Positions 6,990 through 15,348 are shown, counted from the first letter of the stretch. The stretch: 38,494 nucleotides of DNA from Fibrobacter sp. (GCA_024398845.1 JAKSIM010000028.1:1-38494); one strand, 5' to 3'. Notes: generated from the sequence alone by a model not told the origin. Made by a program: numbers and translations.

Positions 6990-9479
6990 TTATTTGAGCA
7001 TGGTGTGGACGAGTAGTGTGTCCGGGGTGAACTGCAATGTTATGGTTCCTTTTTCGGCTGTGTTTAAATAGGGAATGTGGAGAGTATCTAGCCGGTTAAT
7101 GATTTGCTTACTCGGGTGCCGGAATCTGTTGTGGCGCCCGCTAGAGATGAGGGCTATTTGTGGGGCGACAGCCTCGAGGAACGGGCGACCGCTGGATGTT
7201 TTGCTACCATGGTGCCCAAGTTTTAATACATCGCTTTTGAGGTAGGCTCCATTTCGCATGATTTCTTTTTCACCTGCGGTGGTGAGATCCCCGGTGAGTA
7301 CGGCGGAGTGCCCGAGGCCCTTTACACGTAAAGTAATGCTCCCTTCATTTGTTTCGCCACACCCGATGGGTTGCGGGTGGACGGCGTGAATTTCAAAATT
7401 AGATTCACTCCACGTAAAGCCGCGCCGGATGTCCCGAATGGGAATGTCCCTGCCAGATGCCTCTGCCAACGTGTTTAACCATTCCTCTTTGGGTTCCGTT
7501 CGTGCACATTCGGTTGTCCAAACCTCCTTTACCGGGAACGACGTGATGATGCTTTCGGCACCGCCAAAATGATCGGCATCGGGGTGCGTGATGATGAGGG
7601 CGTCAAGCTGTAAAACGCCGATGTGGTGGAGGTAGGGAACGATGATGTCTTTGCCGGAATCCTGTTTGTCGTTTGGGCCTGCGTCAATCAAAAAGTTTTT
7701 GCCAGAGGGAGAGGTGAGCAGAATGCTGTCGCCCTGCCCGATGTCTATGATGGTCAGTTGCCACGAGGGCCAAATGACATGGCTGTATGCGCCAATGCAA
7801 AAGAGAAAGGAAAATAAAAGAATGCAAGCGAAACTGTAGGCGCGGGCGATTGCATTTTTACGGCAGATGGGCAAGAATAAAAATGCTGCGCCTAAAATGA
7901 GCAAAATAGCGGGCCCGAACGGCCCGACGGTTATGGACGCTTCCGTGGAATCCGAGAGCAAGCGCGTGAGGAGGCTTGCTACGCGTAAAAAGAATCCGGC
8001 GGCGTAGCAAAAATGTTGGCGAAAAAAATCGATGGGGCTCAAGAGTGCAAAAAGCCCTGCCTGCATGCCCCACGAAATGGCGGGAACGACAATGATGTTT
8101 CCGAGCCAAGCGAAGGGCGAGAGCGTTTTAAAGTGATGGATTAAAAATGGAGCCGTGGCGAGAGTTGCGCATAAAGTAACGTAGGTAGGGTCCAGTATGA
8201 GTTCCTGGAATTTACTCCAAATTTTATTTTTTTGCAAGGCTTCGGGTAAATTTTTGAGCGGGTTGTGCCCGCCTCCAATCAAAATGCCGACAGTTGCTGC
8301 TACGGAGAGCTGGAACCCGGGATTCCAAATTTGCTCGGGTTCTGGAAGCAAAATAAAAAGCAGGGCGACTCCAAGGCTATTCATGGTGTTGGCGGGTTTT
8401 TGAAATAGCGTGCCGATTTGGGGAACTGCGAACATGAGTACCGCGCGTCGCACGGCGGCGGAGCCTCCAGTGATGGGTATGTAGATGAAAAGAAGAATGA
8501 CGGCAACGATTCGTACAATGCGGTGGGGAAGCCCGGTTGCCTTGAGGAATACCATGAGCATTCCTGCCAAAAGTACAACGTGGAATCCGCTAATGGCTAG
8601 AACGTGAACGAGTCCAGACCTCTGGAAATCGCTTCGGAGTGCTTCGGGGATGCCGCTTTTATCTCCGGCCAACAGCCCGAGTAAAAGTCCGGTCTCCGCG
8701 GGGTCCAGGTACTCGTCGAATCTGGATTTTATCCACATGCGGAAAGCGTAAAAGCTGCGCTCGGGAATCCAGTTCCCGCGCCAGGAATCCCAATGCTTGA
8801 ACTTCCCGTAGGCGTGCAACTTTTGACTCTTGAGCCAATTACGCGTGTCAAATGCGCCAGGAACCGTCGGGGGTGTAATCGGGTACCAGCTGGCTTCGTA
8901 GCAAATGGAATCGCCCGGCAATGGCATTTGCGCGAGTTCGCGTTTTTCGGTAAGACGCACGCGGTATGGGCGCGAGGGGGACTGCACCGGGCCCGAAGTT
9001 TTGAGCAATGCCGAGTCTGAGGTTTTAAGCGACGCCGAATCTGGTACTTTAAGCTGAACTGAATTCGAAATTTGAGCCGAGGCGACTTGTACAATAAAAG
9101 CGACGCCATTCGCACGCGGTAAAACCGCTTCAATGTTGCCGCAGGCGGTTGCGGGCGGTTCTAAGGTTGCGGGCGGTTCTAAGGTTGCGGGCGCGAGTGA
9201 TTCTAATCTCGTGCACCGATCGCTGTCCCTTTGTGTATGGCACGCTACTCCAATGAGTAGCGTAAACAATATGGCCCATTGCACGTTTTTCGGGAAAAAT
9301 CTGATACATGCGGCTACGGGGAGTAGCAAAACTAGGGCGAATTCTGGGCAATCCAATGCGGCATAAACCGCCATAAGCACAATAGCGCAGGTCAACGCGG
9401 GCTTCCCTGTAAGTGGGGCTAGCAAATCTTGCAGGGATGCCTTTATTTTACGAATCTTGGAACATTTTTGCCGTATCAT
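6990..9479 (-). CDS. comEC: ComEC/Rec2 DNA-uptake channel protein
   Basis: Encodes 829 residues of the inner-membrane channel that carries single-stranded DNA into the cytoplasm during natural transformation. The order is typical: N-terminal membrane helices, a DUF4131-like soluble part, the Competence domain with LLAGDKSGIPE and HVLAISGFHV in a multi-helix region (about 260-520), and a C-terminal metallo-beta-lactamase domain. That domain has DIGQGDS, HPDADHFGG (H632, D634, D636, H637) and LGHHGSKTSS. The ATG at 9479 is the only good start. An 18-base tandem repeat lengthens a proline-rich loop near residues 96-111. The gene faces hisN and diverges from the metzincin lipoprotein gene. No other competence gene is in the window. 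Confidence 0.93.
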   Translation of the reverse strand: MIRQKCSKIRKIKASLQDLLAPLTGKPALTCAIVLMAVYAALDCPEFALVLLLPVAACIRFFPKNVQWAILFTLLIGVACHTQRDSDRCTRLESLAPATLEPPATLEPPATACGNIEAVLPRANGVAFIVQVASAQISNSVQLKVPDSASLKTSDSALLKTSGPVQSPSRPYRVRLTEKRELAQMPLPGDSICYEASWYPITPPTVPGAFDTRNWLKSQKLHAYGKFKHWDSWRGNWIPERSFYAFRMWIKSRFDEYLDPAETGLLLGLLAGDKSGIPEALRSDFQRSGLVHVLAISGFHVVLLAGMLMVFLKATGLPHRIVRIVAVILLFIYIPITGGSAAVRRAVLMFAVPQIGTLFQKPANTMNSLGVALLFILLPEPEQIWNPGFQLSVAATVGILIGGGHNPLKNLPEALQKNKIWSKFQELILDPTYVTLCATLATAPFLIHHFKTLSPFAWLGNIIVVPAISWGMQAGLFALLSPIDFFRQHFCYAAGFFLRVASLLTRLLSDSTEASITVGPFGPAILLILGAAFLFLPICRKNAIARAYSFACILLFSFLFCIGAYSHVIWPSWQLTIIDIGQGDSILLTSPSGKNFLIDAGPNDKQDSGKDIIVPYLHHIGVLQLDALIITHPDADHFGGAESIITSFPVKEVWTTECARTEPKEEWLNTLAEASGRDIPIRDIRRGFTWSESNFEIHAVHPQPIGCGETNEGSITLRVKGLGHSAVLTGDLTTAGEKEIMRNGAYLKSDVLKLGHHGSKTSSGRPFLEAVAPQIALISSGRHNRFRHPSKQIINRLDTLHIPYLNTAEKGTITLQFTPDTLLVHTMLK
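9147..9193. repeat. 18-base tandem repeat inside comEC
   Basis: The unit GGTTGCGGGCGGTTCTAA occurs at 9147-9164 and 9165-9182, with a partial third copy from 9183. On the coding strand it gives repeated LEPPAT residues. Because the unit is 18 bases, copy-number changes would not shift the frame. Confidence 0.8.
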
Positions 9480-9484
9480 TTTTG

Positions 9485-9492
9485 TACCTTTG
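9485..9492 (+). promoter_or_regulatory. TAnnTTTG promoter box for the metzincin lipoprotein gene
   Basis: TACCTTTG lies just upstream of the comEC start codon, on the other strand, and 51 bases before the lipoprotein ATG at 9544. A small palindrome GGGTT-T-AACCC (9501-9511) sits just downstream near the expected transcript start. No TTG at 19-21 bases is seen. Confidence 0.35.
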
Positions 9493-9543
9493 TTTTATGT
9501 GGGTTTAACCCGTTTGTTCTATAAGACGGATTTTTTTGCAATA

Positions 9544-10791
9544 ATGTTCCTGTTGAATCGAAAAAAAATTTTGGCATTTTTTGCGATTGTCTTTTTGGCG
9601 ATGACCGCGTGTACGGAGGTTTCGAATCCCGAAACGGATTTATTGCCCGATAGAGAACCGCGTTTTATTCTGTTTCCGAATGATGAAGCCTTGAATGATT
9701 CCATTTCGGGCAATTTGGCGCATGGGGTAAGAATTCAGGTCCATCCGGGTGTTGACTATGAATTGTCTTTTGATGCCGAGGGCGTAAAAAATTTGCCAGT
9801 TCTCCAATTGCATCGTTTGTTTAGACGCTCGGATACTTTGTTTTATGGCGCTCGTGTAAGGGAACTCGAAGGTAGAATTAAAGGTGACCGCGTGGTTTAC
9901 GACTTTTACTGCGAAGAAAAGGATATGACCTATTGGGTGACGACTTTGGTTGATGGAAATACCTTTTATGAGGGACCGGTACACCATGTAAAGCTGAAGG
10001 GTGAAGGCTCTTATTCGGACCATTTATCTATTAACCTTGTTGTTGTGGGGCTTATTGAGCCAACTACTGATGACATTGAGGTCGATAGCCTTGCAACATT
10101 GTTGTTAAAAAATTTCAGACAGTATTATACGAGTGTTACGATTGATACTCTTTATGTGCGCTATGCTCATGAACATCCCGTTTTGGGCCGTAAGTACCCT
10201 AAAGATGAACCTTGGCTTGCAGGAAGGTCTTCGGAAGATATGTACCTTACGGAATTGGGTGGCTGGCCTGAAGCTGGCGTTAAAAATGCCCTAGACATTG
10301 TGTTTGTGCATCGCATTGAAGAGGAGAACATTATGGGGTATGCGGCGCTTTATAGCGGAAATTTGGGTGGCGGCGAAAAAAGTACAGTGATTGTTGGCAG
10401 CCGAGTTTACACTTCCGGTAATAGCAAAGAAAATGCTTTGTCTTCTAAAGAAATTGTTGAAACGGCGCTTCACGAAACAGGTCACTTCTTTGGATTGCGG
10501 CATACAACGTTGACGCCAATGGATGTGGAGGCTTTTGATGATTATTCAAATTTTGAAGACGGAATCAAGGATACTCCCTATTGTATAAACCTGCTGCTTC
10601 AATCTTTCTCGGTTTCAGATAAAAGAGGGCTTGGCCGTAGGTATCGGTTTGATTCCGATGTAAATAGCATTGACGATTGCCCTGACGCGACGAACTATAT
10701 GTTCCCGCTTTCGACTTCTAAATCTTTTGAGGGCTTCTCTAAAACACAACTTGAAATTATTCGTAAGAACTTGATGATAATCCCGCATTAA
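9544..10791 (+). CDS. Predicted lipoprotein zinc metallopeptidase (metzincin type)
   Basis: Encodes 415 residues. The N-terminus is a lipoprotein signal ending LAMTAC, so the mature protein should be lipid-anchored. The zinc signature HETGHFFGLRH (H310, E311, H314, H320) fits HExxHxxGxxH of metzincins, and NYMFP around M386 is a plausible Met-turn; together these point to a pappalysin-like peptidase. Residues 30-180 look beta-rich and match no family I know. The ATG at 9544 is chosen because it begins the lipoprotein signal; the frame is open further upstream to 9457, but that would overlap comEC's start and bury the signal. One base separates its stop from the following DUF4416 gene. The substrate cannot be inferred. 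Confidence 0.78.
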   Translation: MFLLNRKKILAFFAIVFLAMTACTEVSNPETDLLPDREPRFILFPNDEALNDSISGNLAHGVRIQVHPGVDYELSFDAEGVKNLPVLQLHRLFRRSDTLFYGARVRELEGRIKGDRVVYDFYCEEKDMTYWVTTLVDGNTFYEGPVHHVKLKGEGSYSDHLSINLVVVGLIEPTTDDIEVDSLATLLLKNFRQYYTSVTIDTLYVRYAHEHPVLGRKYPKDEPWLAGRSSEDMYLTELGGWPEAGVKNALDIVFVHRIEEENIMGYAALYSGNLGGGEKSTVIVGSRVYTSGNSKENALSSKEIVETALHETGHFFGLRHTTLTPMDVEAFDDYSNFEDGIKDTPYCINLLLQSFSVSDKRGLGRRYRFDSDVNSIDDCPDATNYMFPLSTSKSFEGFSKTQLEIIRKNLMIIPH

Positions 10792-10792
10792 T

Positions 10793-11323
10793 ATGAAAGC
10801 TTCGAATTTTTGTGAACCGGCACAACTGATTGCCTTTGTCCTTCAAAAGGGCCCTGAATGGGACCCAGCAGTTCTTGAAATGTTGCAGAACACATGGGGA
10901 CCGATTCGACACAAGGGTAAGCTCTTTGCGTTTGACCAAACGGAGTATTACACGCCCGAAATGGGGAGCGGCCTTTACCGCGGTGTGGTGAGCTTTGAAA
11001 AGTGCATCCCTCCCGAGACGATTGCCTTGGAAAAGGCTCGCAGCAATGCACTTGAACTTACCACCGCCACAAGTGAAAATCCTGATCACCGCCATGTGAA
11101 CGTAGACATTGGTTATATGGATCTCGATAAGGTTGTGCTCCCCAGCTACAAACGCGGACCGTTTAAGTTGTATGCAGGCGAAGGTGTGTGGCTCGATATG
11201 CTTTTGACGTATGCCAAGGGCGTTTTTCACCCGACGGCGTGGGCGTTTGAAGACTTTAAGCGGAACCCGTATCAGCATGACTTGCAACTGATTCGCGAAC
11301 GCTGGCGCAAGTCGGTGAAGTAG
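10793..11323 (+). CDS. DUF4416 family protein
   Basis: Encodes 176 residues without signal peptide or membrane segment, so probably cytoplasmic. The motifs FDQTEYYTPEMGSGL (about 45-59) and VDIGYMDLDKVVLPSYKRGP match the conserved core of DUF4416, a family of unknown function found in many anaerobes and thermophiles. The C-terminal half GVFHPTAWAFEDFK also fits. It follows the metzincin lipoprotein gene by one base, so the two are co-transcribed, although a functional link between a cell-surface protease and this protein is not evident. A strong bidirectional terminator follows. Confidence 0.8.
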   Translation: MKASNFCEPAQLIAFVLQKGPEWDPAVLEMLQNTWGPIRHKGKLFAFDQTEYYTPEMGSGLYRGVVSFEKCIPPETIALEKARSNALELTTATSENPDHRHVNVDIGYMDLDKVVLPSYKRGPFKLYAGEGVWLDMLLTYAKGVFHPTAWAFEDFKRNPYQHDLQLIRERWRKSVK

Positions 11324-11342
11324 TTTACGTAAATTATTAAAA

Positions 11343-11375
11343 AGTCCCGGCAATTGCCGGGACTCAAATTTTTTG
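11343..11375. terminator. Bidirectional intrinsic terminator
   Basis: AGTCCCGGC and GCCGGGACT form a perfect 9-base stem with an AATT loop at 11343-11364. It is followed on the plus strand by CAAATTTTTTG. On the minus strand the stem is followed by TTTAATAATTT. It separates the DUF4416 gene from the convergent LPP20-like lipoprotein gene. Confidence 0.85.
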
Positions 11376-11388
11376 CTTTCACTAGGAA

Positions 11389-11937
11389 TTACTTGCTTGC
11401 GGCCTTGGCTGCTTCGTAGGCTGCGAATTCCGCATCGGCGGTAGCGTAGGCCTTGCTGGCACGGAAGCGGGCGACATCGGCTTGTTGTGCGGCGAGTTCC
11501 GCTTCAAGAACGTCGCGGATAACCTTGGGATCCATGGCCATAACTGCATAGACCTTTACAGTATTTTCTTTGGCTTCCGTTTTAATCTTAATAATCGTTG
11601 CACCACGGAGCGTTGTAGAGACAACGTTCTTCTTGACTTCTTCAAAGTGTTGGGTCAATTCAGAACCAACTTCTTCGGCGTAGGAACGAGTCAAGTTTTG
11701 AAGCTTGGATTCCAGTTCGCGCCCCACATCGGTGCGTGCATTCAGGTCGGCTTTGTCATAAGCAATCTGTTCGTCTTGGGATTCGCCAATGCCAAATCCG
11801 GCGACAATACCCTTGTTGATGAGTTCCGTTTTTTGTTGTTGCATTTCGGCAAGTGCATCGGCAGCTTTTTCTTGCGGGGTGCTTGCGCAACCAATGAGTA
11901 ATGCTGCAATGGCGAGTGCGCAAAAGAAGTGCTTCAT
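11389..11937 (-). CDS. LPP20-like lipoprotein
   Basis: Encodes 182 residues. A clear lipobox (LLIGC, Cys17) predicts lipid anchoring. Residues 45-145 (GFGIGESQDEQIAYDKADLNA onward, then a strand-rich segment ending VYAVMAMD) resemble the LPP20/FlgT-like fold in which an alanine-rich helix follows a glycine turn. The C-terminus is a charged, alanine-rich helix. AAGGAG lies before the ATG at normal spacing. A promoter of the FCB type lies at 11966-11996, so it can be expressed independently of rsmE, which lies upstream on the same strand. Function is unknown; a structural or assembly role at the envelope is the family's usual guess. Confidence 0.75.
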   Translation of the reverse strand: MKHFFCALAIAALLIGCASTPQEKAADALAEMQQQKTELINKGIVAGFGIGESQDEQIAYDKADLNARTDVGRELESKLQNLTRSYAEEVGSELTQHFEEVKKNVVSTTLRGATIIKIKTEAKENTVKVYAVMAMDPKVIRDVLEAELAAQQADVARFRASKAYATADAEFAAYEAAKAASK

Positions 11938-11965
11938 ATGTTTCTCCTTGTATTTAAATCCAAAT

Positions 11966-11996
11966 AAAAACTATTCTAAAAAATGAATTGTGTCAA
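11966..11996 (-). promoter_or_regulatory. FCB-type promoter for the LPP20-like lipoprotein
   Basis: On the minus strand TTGACA (11996-11991) is followed after 17 bases by TAGTTTTT (11973-11966). Counted from TTG the gap is 20 bases, as in the Bacteroidetes TTTG-N19-21-TAnnTTTG consensus. It leaves a leader of about 25 bases carrying AAGGAG. Confidence 0.55.
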
Positions 11997-12016
11997 TAAT
12001 TTTTTTTGAATTAGGG

Positions 12017-12754
12017 CTAAAGTATCTTGCCGAGGGCAATGATTGCCGCAGTTCTTGCGCGGAGCCTTGTATTCCCTAAGTTCAGCAGGTGAACTTTCCC
12101 GTTAGTGAAGTTTTTGACGGTCTCGATTTCGCGAGGTGAAAATCCACCTTCGGGCCCGACCAGCAGCGTGATAGGTGTTGCATTTGGTTGGTTGGCGCAG
12201 ACTTCATTGTTTTCGCGGTTCAAGCGAAAATCCCTCTCGCCATCGATGTCGCACAATATGAGGTCGCCGCTGTAATTTTCAAGCCAGCGGTCAAATTCAA
12301 TGGGGCCTTCGATGCGCGTGAGCCAAGGTTTTTTGGATTGCTTGAGACTCACGAGGCTCTTGAGCTCTGAACGTCGTACAAGCTTGTGCAGGTCGGAATC
12401 CTTGGGTTCTTGCGAGTAGTCGGTGCGCAAAAAGATGATGCTGTCAATTTCGGTTTGTGCGGCGTGGAAGACGACTTCCTCTAGGGCGTCGTCCTTGAGG
12501 CACGCGATGGCGAGGTTCACGCGCGGGCGGGAGAGCGAGGCGTTTTCGACGGCATCGACACGCACTTCGCAGGCCTTGGCGCAGGCTTTAGTGATAGTGG
12601 CGTCGGCATAATGGCCGAGCCCGTCACAAAGCTGTAGGGTGTCCCCGATGGCTGCACGGCATACGCGAACGGCGTGCGAACTTTCGTTCTCGTCAAGAAT
12701 GATGGTGCCAGGCGCAATGAGCGGGCAGTAGAAGCGACTATCGGGTGTTTTCAT
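12017..12754 (-). CDS. rsmE: 16S rRNA m3U1498 methyltransferase RsmE
   Basis: Encodes 245 residues, the usual size. RsmE methylates N3 of uridine 1498 in 16S rRNA using S-adenosylmethionine. The SPOUT knot motifs are clear: LLVGPEGGFSPREIE (V199-G204 core) and LNLGNTRLRARTAA (224-237). The N-terminal PUA-like part begins SRFYCP. The ATG at 12754 is preferred: a second in-frame ATG at 12799 would overlap the divergent HAD gene and add residues unlike the family. No Shine-Dalgarno site is visible; TAATTTTA ends 5 bases before the ATG, which suggests a leaderless message. Confidence 0.93.
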   Translation of the reverse strand: MKTPDSRFYCPLIAPGTIILDENESSHAVRVCRAAIGDTLQLCDGLGHYADATITKACAKACEVRVDAVENASLSRPRVNLAIACLKDDALEEVVFHAAQTEIDSIIFLRTDYSQEPKDSDLHKLVRRSELKSLVSLKQSKKPWLTRIEGPIEFDRWLENYSGDLILCDIDGERDFRLNRENNEVCANQPNATPITLLVGPEGGFSPREIETVKNFTNGKVHLLNLGNTRLRARTAAIIALGKIL

Positions 12755-12759
12755 GCTTT

Positions 12760-12785
12760 TAAAATTAGAAAATTTTCTACCTTTG
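12760..12785. promoter_or_regulatory. Back-to-back promoter boxes of rsmE and the HAD hydrolase gene
   Basis: Only 36 bases separate the two divergent start codons. TAATTTTA (12767-12760, minus) ends 5 bases before the rsmE ATG, and TACCTTTG (12778-12785, plus) ends 5 bases before the HAD ATG. Ten bases lie between the boxes, so RNA polymerase could hardly occupy both at once. Neither has a visible -33 TTG. Confidence 0.5.
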
Positions 12786-12790
12786 CGAGT

Positions 12791-13588
12791 ATGAACCATA
12801 AACCGGTAAAAGCTGTAGTCTTTGACTTGGATGGGACCCTCTATTTGAGTGGCCGCCCTTATCCGGGTGCTGTAGATACGGTTAAGCGCGTTGCCGCAAA
12901 AGTGCCTGTCTACTACCTGAGCAACAATACCAGCAAGTCGCCGGTTTTTTACGAGAACCGCCTAAAGGTCATGGGCCTTCCACTTGAGAAGGATTCCATT
13001 ATTTCGGCACTGTACCTCTCGCTCGATGCCATTCACGAGAAGGGCATCAAGAATGTTTACTTCTTTGCAAACCCGGAAGTTTACGAGTGGTTCGCGGCGC
13101 AGGACCCGAGCCTCAATTTGCGTCCATCGGTCGAAGAAACGGAACTTGTGCTTATTGCCTACCACAACAGCTTTGACTATCGTGAACTTTGCGAACTCAG
13201 CTGGCGTGTGCAACGCCACATCCCGTTCTGGGTGACGCACGCAGATTTTGTTTGCCCGGACGCTCATGGGCCCGTGCCTGACATTGGAAGCTTTATGGCT
13301 CTTCTCAAGACGGCTTATGGCGTGGAACCCGAAAAGAGCTTTGGCAAGCCGAATCCGGCGATGCTTGCTGGACTTTTGAAAAATTACGAGCCCGAAGAAA
13401 TCTTGTTTGTGGGCGACCGCTTGTATACGGACTTTGAATTGGCCAAGCGCTCCCAGTGCAGGTTTGTGCTTCCCTTGTGCGGCGAGACCAAGCGTGCCGA
13501 TTTGGACAAGCTTGAAGTGAAACCTGAATTTGTTGTAGAGAATGTTAAAGAAATTGATTTTGACGGATTCCTTCAAGGAAAAATTTAA
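12791..13588 (+). CDS. HAD-IIA family hydrolase (NagD-like phosphatase)
   Basis: Encodes 265 residues. HAD motif I is DLDGT (D12, D14), motif II YLSNNTS, motif III FGKPNPAM (K186) and motif IV GDRLYTD (D209, D214). The large insertion between motifs II and III is the C2A cap of the NagD/p-nitrophenyl phosphatase subfamily, whose members dephosphorylate small phosphates such as nucleotides, phosphoglycolate or pyridoxal phosphate. The substrate cannot be told from sequence alone. TACCTTTG ends 5 bases before the ATG and there is no good ribosome site, suggesting leaderless translation. The stop codon overlaps the znuA start by one base (TAATG), so expression is coupled to the zinc genes. Confidence 0.87.
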   Translation: MNHKPVKAVVFDLDGTLYLSGRPYPGAVDTVKRVAAKVPVYYLSNNTSKSPVFYENRLKVMGLPLEKDSIISALYLSLDAIHEKGIKNVYFFANPEVYEWFAAQDPSLNLRPSVEETELVLIAYHNSFDYRELCELSWRVQRHIPFWVTHADFVCPDAHGPVPDIGSFMALLKTAYGVEPEKSFGKPNPAMLAGLLKNYEPEEILFVGDRLYTDFELAKRSQCRFVLPLCGETKRADLDKLEVKPEFVVENVKEIDFDGFLQGKI

Positions 13589-14511
13589 TGAGTAGATTTT
13601 TTGCTTACGTCCGTGCTTGTTTTGGAATCCTTGCTTTTGTTTTTGTGGCTTCGTCTTTTGCCGCGAATGTGGCCGTGGCGGTGTCGCTTCAGCCCTACGC
13701 GAATATTGTGAAGAACGTGGCGGGTGACCGTGTTGATGTAGTTACGCTTTTGCCGCCTGGTGCCGACCCTCATACGTTTGAACCGAAGCCTGCAACATTG
13801 AAGGCTTTTTCTAAAGTCAACGTTTATTTTAGCGATGGCTCGGGTATGGACAAAGCTTGGATGCCTAGGTTTAAAGGCGTCAACAAAAATGTCCAGGTGG
13901 TAGAACTTTCCAAGAACATGCAATGGATCGAAGGCGAAAATCACCATCACGGCGAAGAACATAAGGCGGATGGTGCGAACGAACACGCAAACGAATTAGT
14001 GCATGAACATCACCACGAACTGGATCCGCACATTTGGACCTCTCCGAAGCGCGTGCTCTTGATTGCGCAGAATGTTTGTGATGCCCTGGTTGCATTGGAC
14101 TCTGCTGGCAAGGACGTTTATACGGCGCAACTTGCAAAGTTCAAGGAACGCCTGGAGGCCCTCGACAAGGAACTTCAAGAGGCTATAGCGAAACTTCCGG
14201 TTGACCGTCGCACCTTTATTGTGTTCCATCCATCGTATGGTTACTTTGCAATTGACTACGGCATGAAGCAACTCTCCATTGAGGTGAATGGCAAGGAACC
14301 CAAGCCTAAGGATTTGGCCAATCTCATTGAGGAGGGCCGCGAGCACGGGGTTCACATTGTGTTTGTGCAACCGCAGTTTAGCAAGCGTGCCGCAGGGACA
14401 ATAGCCAAGGAGCTGAACGCTGTTGTAGTGACCACGGATCCTCTGGCTTATGATTTTGCCGAAAATGTTCGTACTCTGATAAAGGCTATTGCGCAAGCCG
14501 CGCAAAAGTAA
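13588..14511 (+). CDS. znuA: Zinc-binding lipoprotein-type ABC substrate-binding protein ZnuA
   Basis: Encodes 307 residues. A signal peptide (about 1-25) leads to the cluster A-I metal-binding fold. Likely metal ligands are H62 (ADPHTFEP), H148 (DPHIW), H214 (FHPSYGYF) and D284 (TTDPLAYDF). A histidine- and acid-rich loop at about 113-145 is the zinc-collecting loop typical of zinc rather than manganese binders. No lipobox cysteine is evident, so it is probably a soluble periplasmic protein. AAGGA precedes the ATG inside the end of the HAD gene. It is followed by the ATPase gene znuC after 8 bases. Manganese or another divalent metal is the alternative substrate. Confidence 0.9.
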   Translation: MSRFFAYVRACFGILAFVFVASSFAANVAVAVSLQPYANIVKNVAGDRVDVVTLLPPGADPHTFEPKPATLKAFSKVNVYFSDGSGMDKAWMPRFKGVNKNVQVVELSKNMQWIEGENHHHGEEHKADGANEHANELVHEHHHELDPHIWTSPKRVLLIAQNVCDALVALDSAGKDVYTAQLAKFKERLEALDKELQEAIAKLPVDRRTFIVFHPSYGYFAIDYGMKQLSIEVNGKEPKPKDLANLIEEGREHGVHIVFVQPQFSKRAAGTIAKELNAVVVTTDPLAYDFAENVRTLIKAIAQAAQK

Positions 14512-14519
14512 ATGCAAAA

Positions 14520-15305
14520 ATGACTTCTGCAATTGACATCAAGAATCTTTCTTTTGCGTACAACAAGTCGCCCGTTTTGACAAACGTGAATCTCTCGATT
14601 GATGAGAATGATTTTGTGGCGATTATTGGCCCGAATGGTGGCGGCAAGTCTACGCTTATGCGTTTGATGGTGGGCCTTTTGAAACCCAAGGATGGCGAGG
14701 TGCGCTTGTTTGGCGAAAAGGTTCCGACCAAGAAAGTGGCTGTGGGTTACGTTCCTCAAAATACCAATAAAAATATTGAATTCCCGATTACGGTTGGGGA
14801 ATGTGTAGCTACCGGTAAACTCGGCTTAAAACCGAAGTCCAGTGAAGTTGCAGCAGCTCTTGCCAAAGTCCACATGGACGGCTATTTGGACCGCCGCATG
14901 GGTGAATTGAGTGGTGGTGAACGTCAACGCGTACTTATCGCTCGTTCGCTTGTTTGTAACCCCAAGATTTTATTTTTGGATGAACCGAGCAATAATATTG
15001 ATGTGGCGGGAATTGAATCGCTTTACAATATGCTTGCGGAATTCAGCGAAACCATGACTATCGTCATTGTGACGCACGACTTGATGGCATTGAGCCATAA
15101 GGTCAAGAGCGTGGTCTGCGTCAACAAAAACGTCCATTATCATGAAGGCGGGAACTTGACCGAAGAAATGCTTCATAGCACTTATGGTTGTGAAGTTGAT
15201 TTAATAGCCCATGGAGTTCCGCATCGCGTGCTTGGAAGCCACGACCATACCCATGGCGGCTGTTGCGAACACCATCACGAGCACTTACACGGGAATACCC
15301 ACTAG
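14520..15305 (+). CDS. znuC: Zinc ABC transporter ATP-binding protein ZnuC
   Basis: Encodes 261 residues. ABC ATPase motifs are complete: Walker A GPNGGGKST (37-45, K43), signature LSGGERQR, Walker B ILFLDEP and the H-loop VTHD. The closest general group is metal-uptake ATPases (ZnuC/MntB type). The last 23 residues are rich in histidine and cysteine (HDHTHGG, CCEHHHEHLH), an unusual tail that could sense cytoplasmic zinc. It follows znuA directly. No ZnuB permease gene follows; the next gene encodes a lipoprotein, so the membrane subunit must be elsewhere or supplied by another transporter. Confidence 0.88.
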   Translation: MTSAIDIKNLSFAYNKSPVLTNVNLSIDENDFVAIIGPNGGGKSTLMRLMVGLLKPKDGEVRLFGEKVPTKKVAVGYVPQNTNKNIEFPITVGECVATGKLGLKPKSSEVAAALAKVHMDGYLDRRMGELSGGERQRVLIARSLVCNPKILFLDEPSNNIDVAGIESLYNMLAEFSETMTIVIVTHDLMALSHKVKSVVCVNKNVHYHEGGNLTEEMLHSTYGCEVDLIAHGVPHRVLGSHDHTHGGCCEHHHEHLHGNTH

Positions 15306-15348
15306 ATTTTTTTTAATAAAAATATTATAATAATTGTTGAGGTTTTCA

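Noticed and set aside
9457..9543. Earlier in-frame start for the metzincin lipoprotein
   Set aside because: It would overlap the comEC start and place the lipoprotein signal in the middle of the protein.
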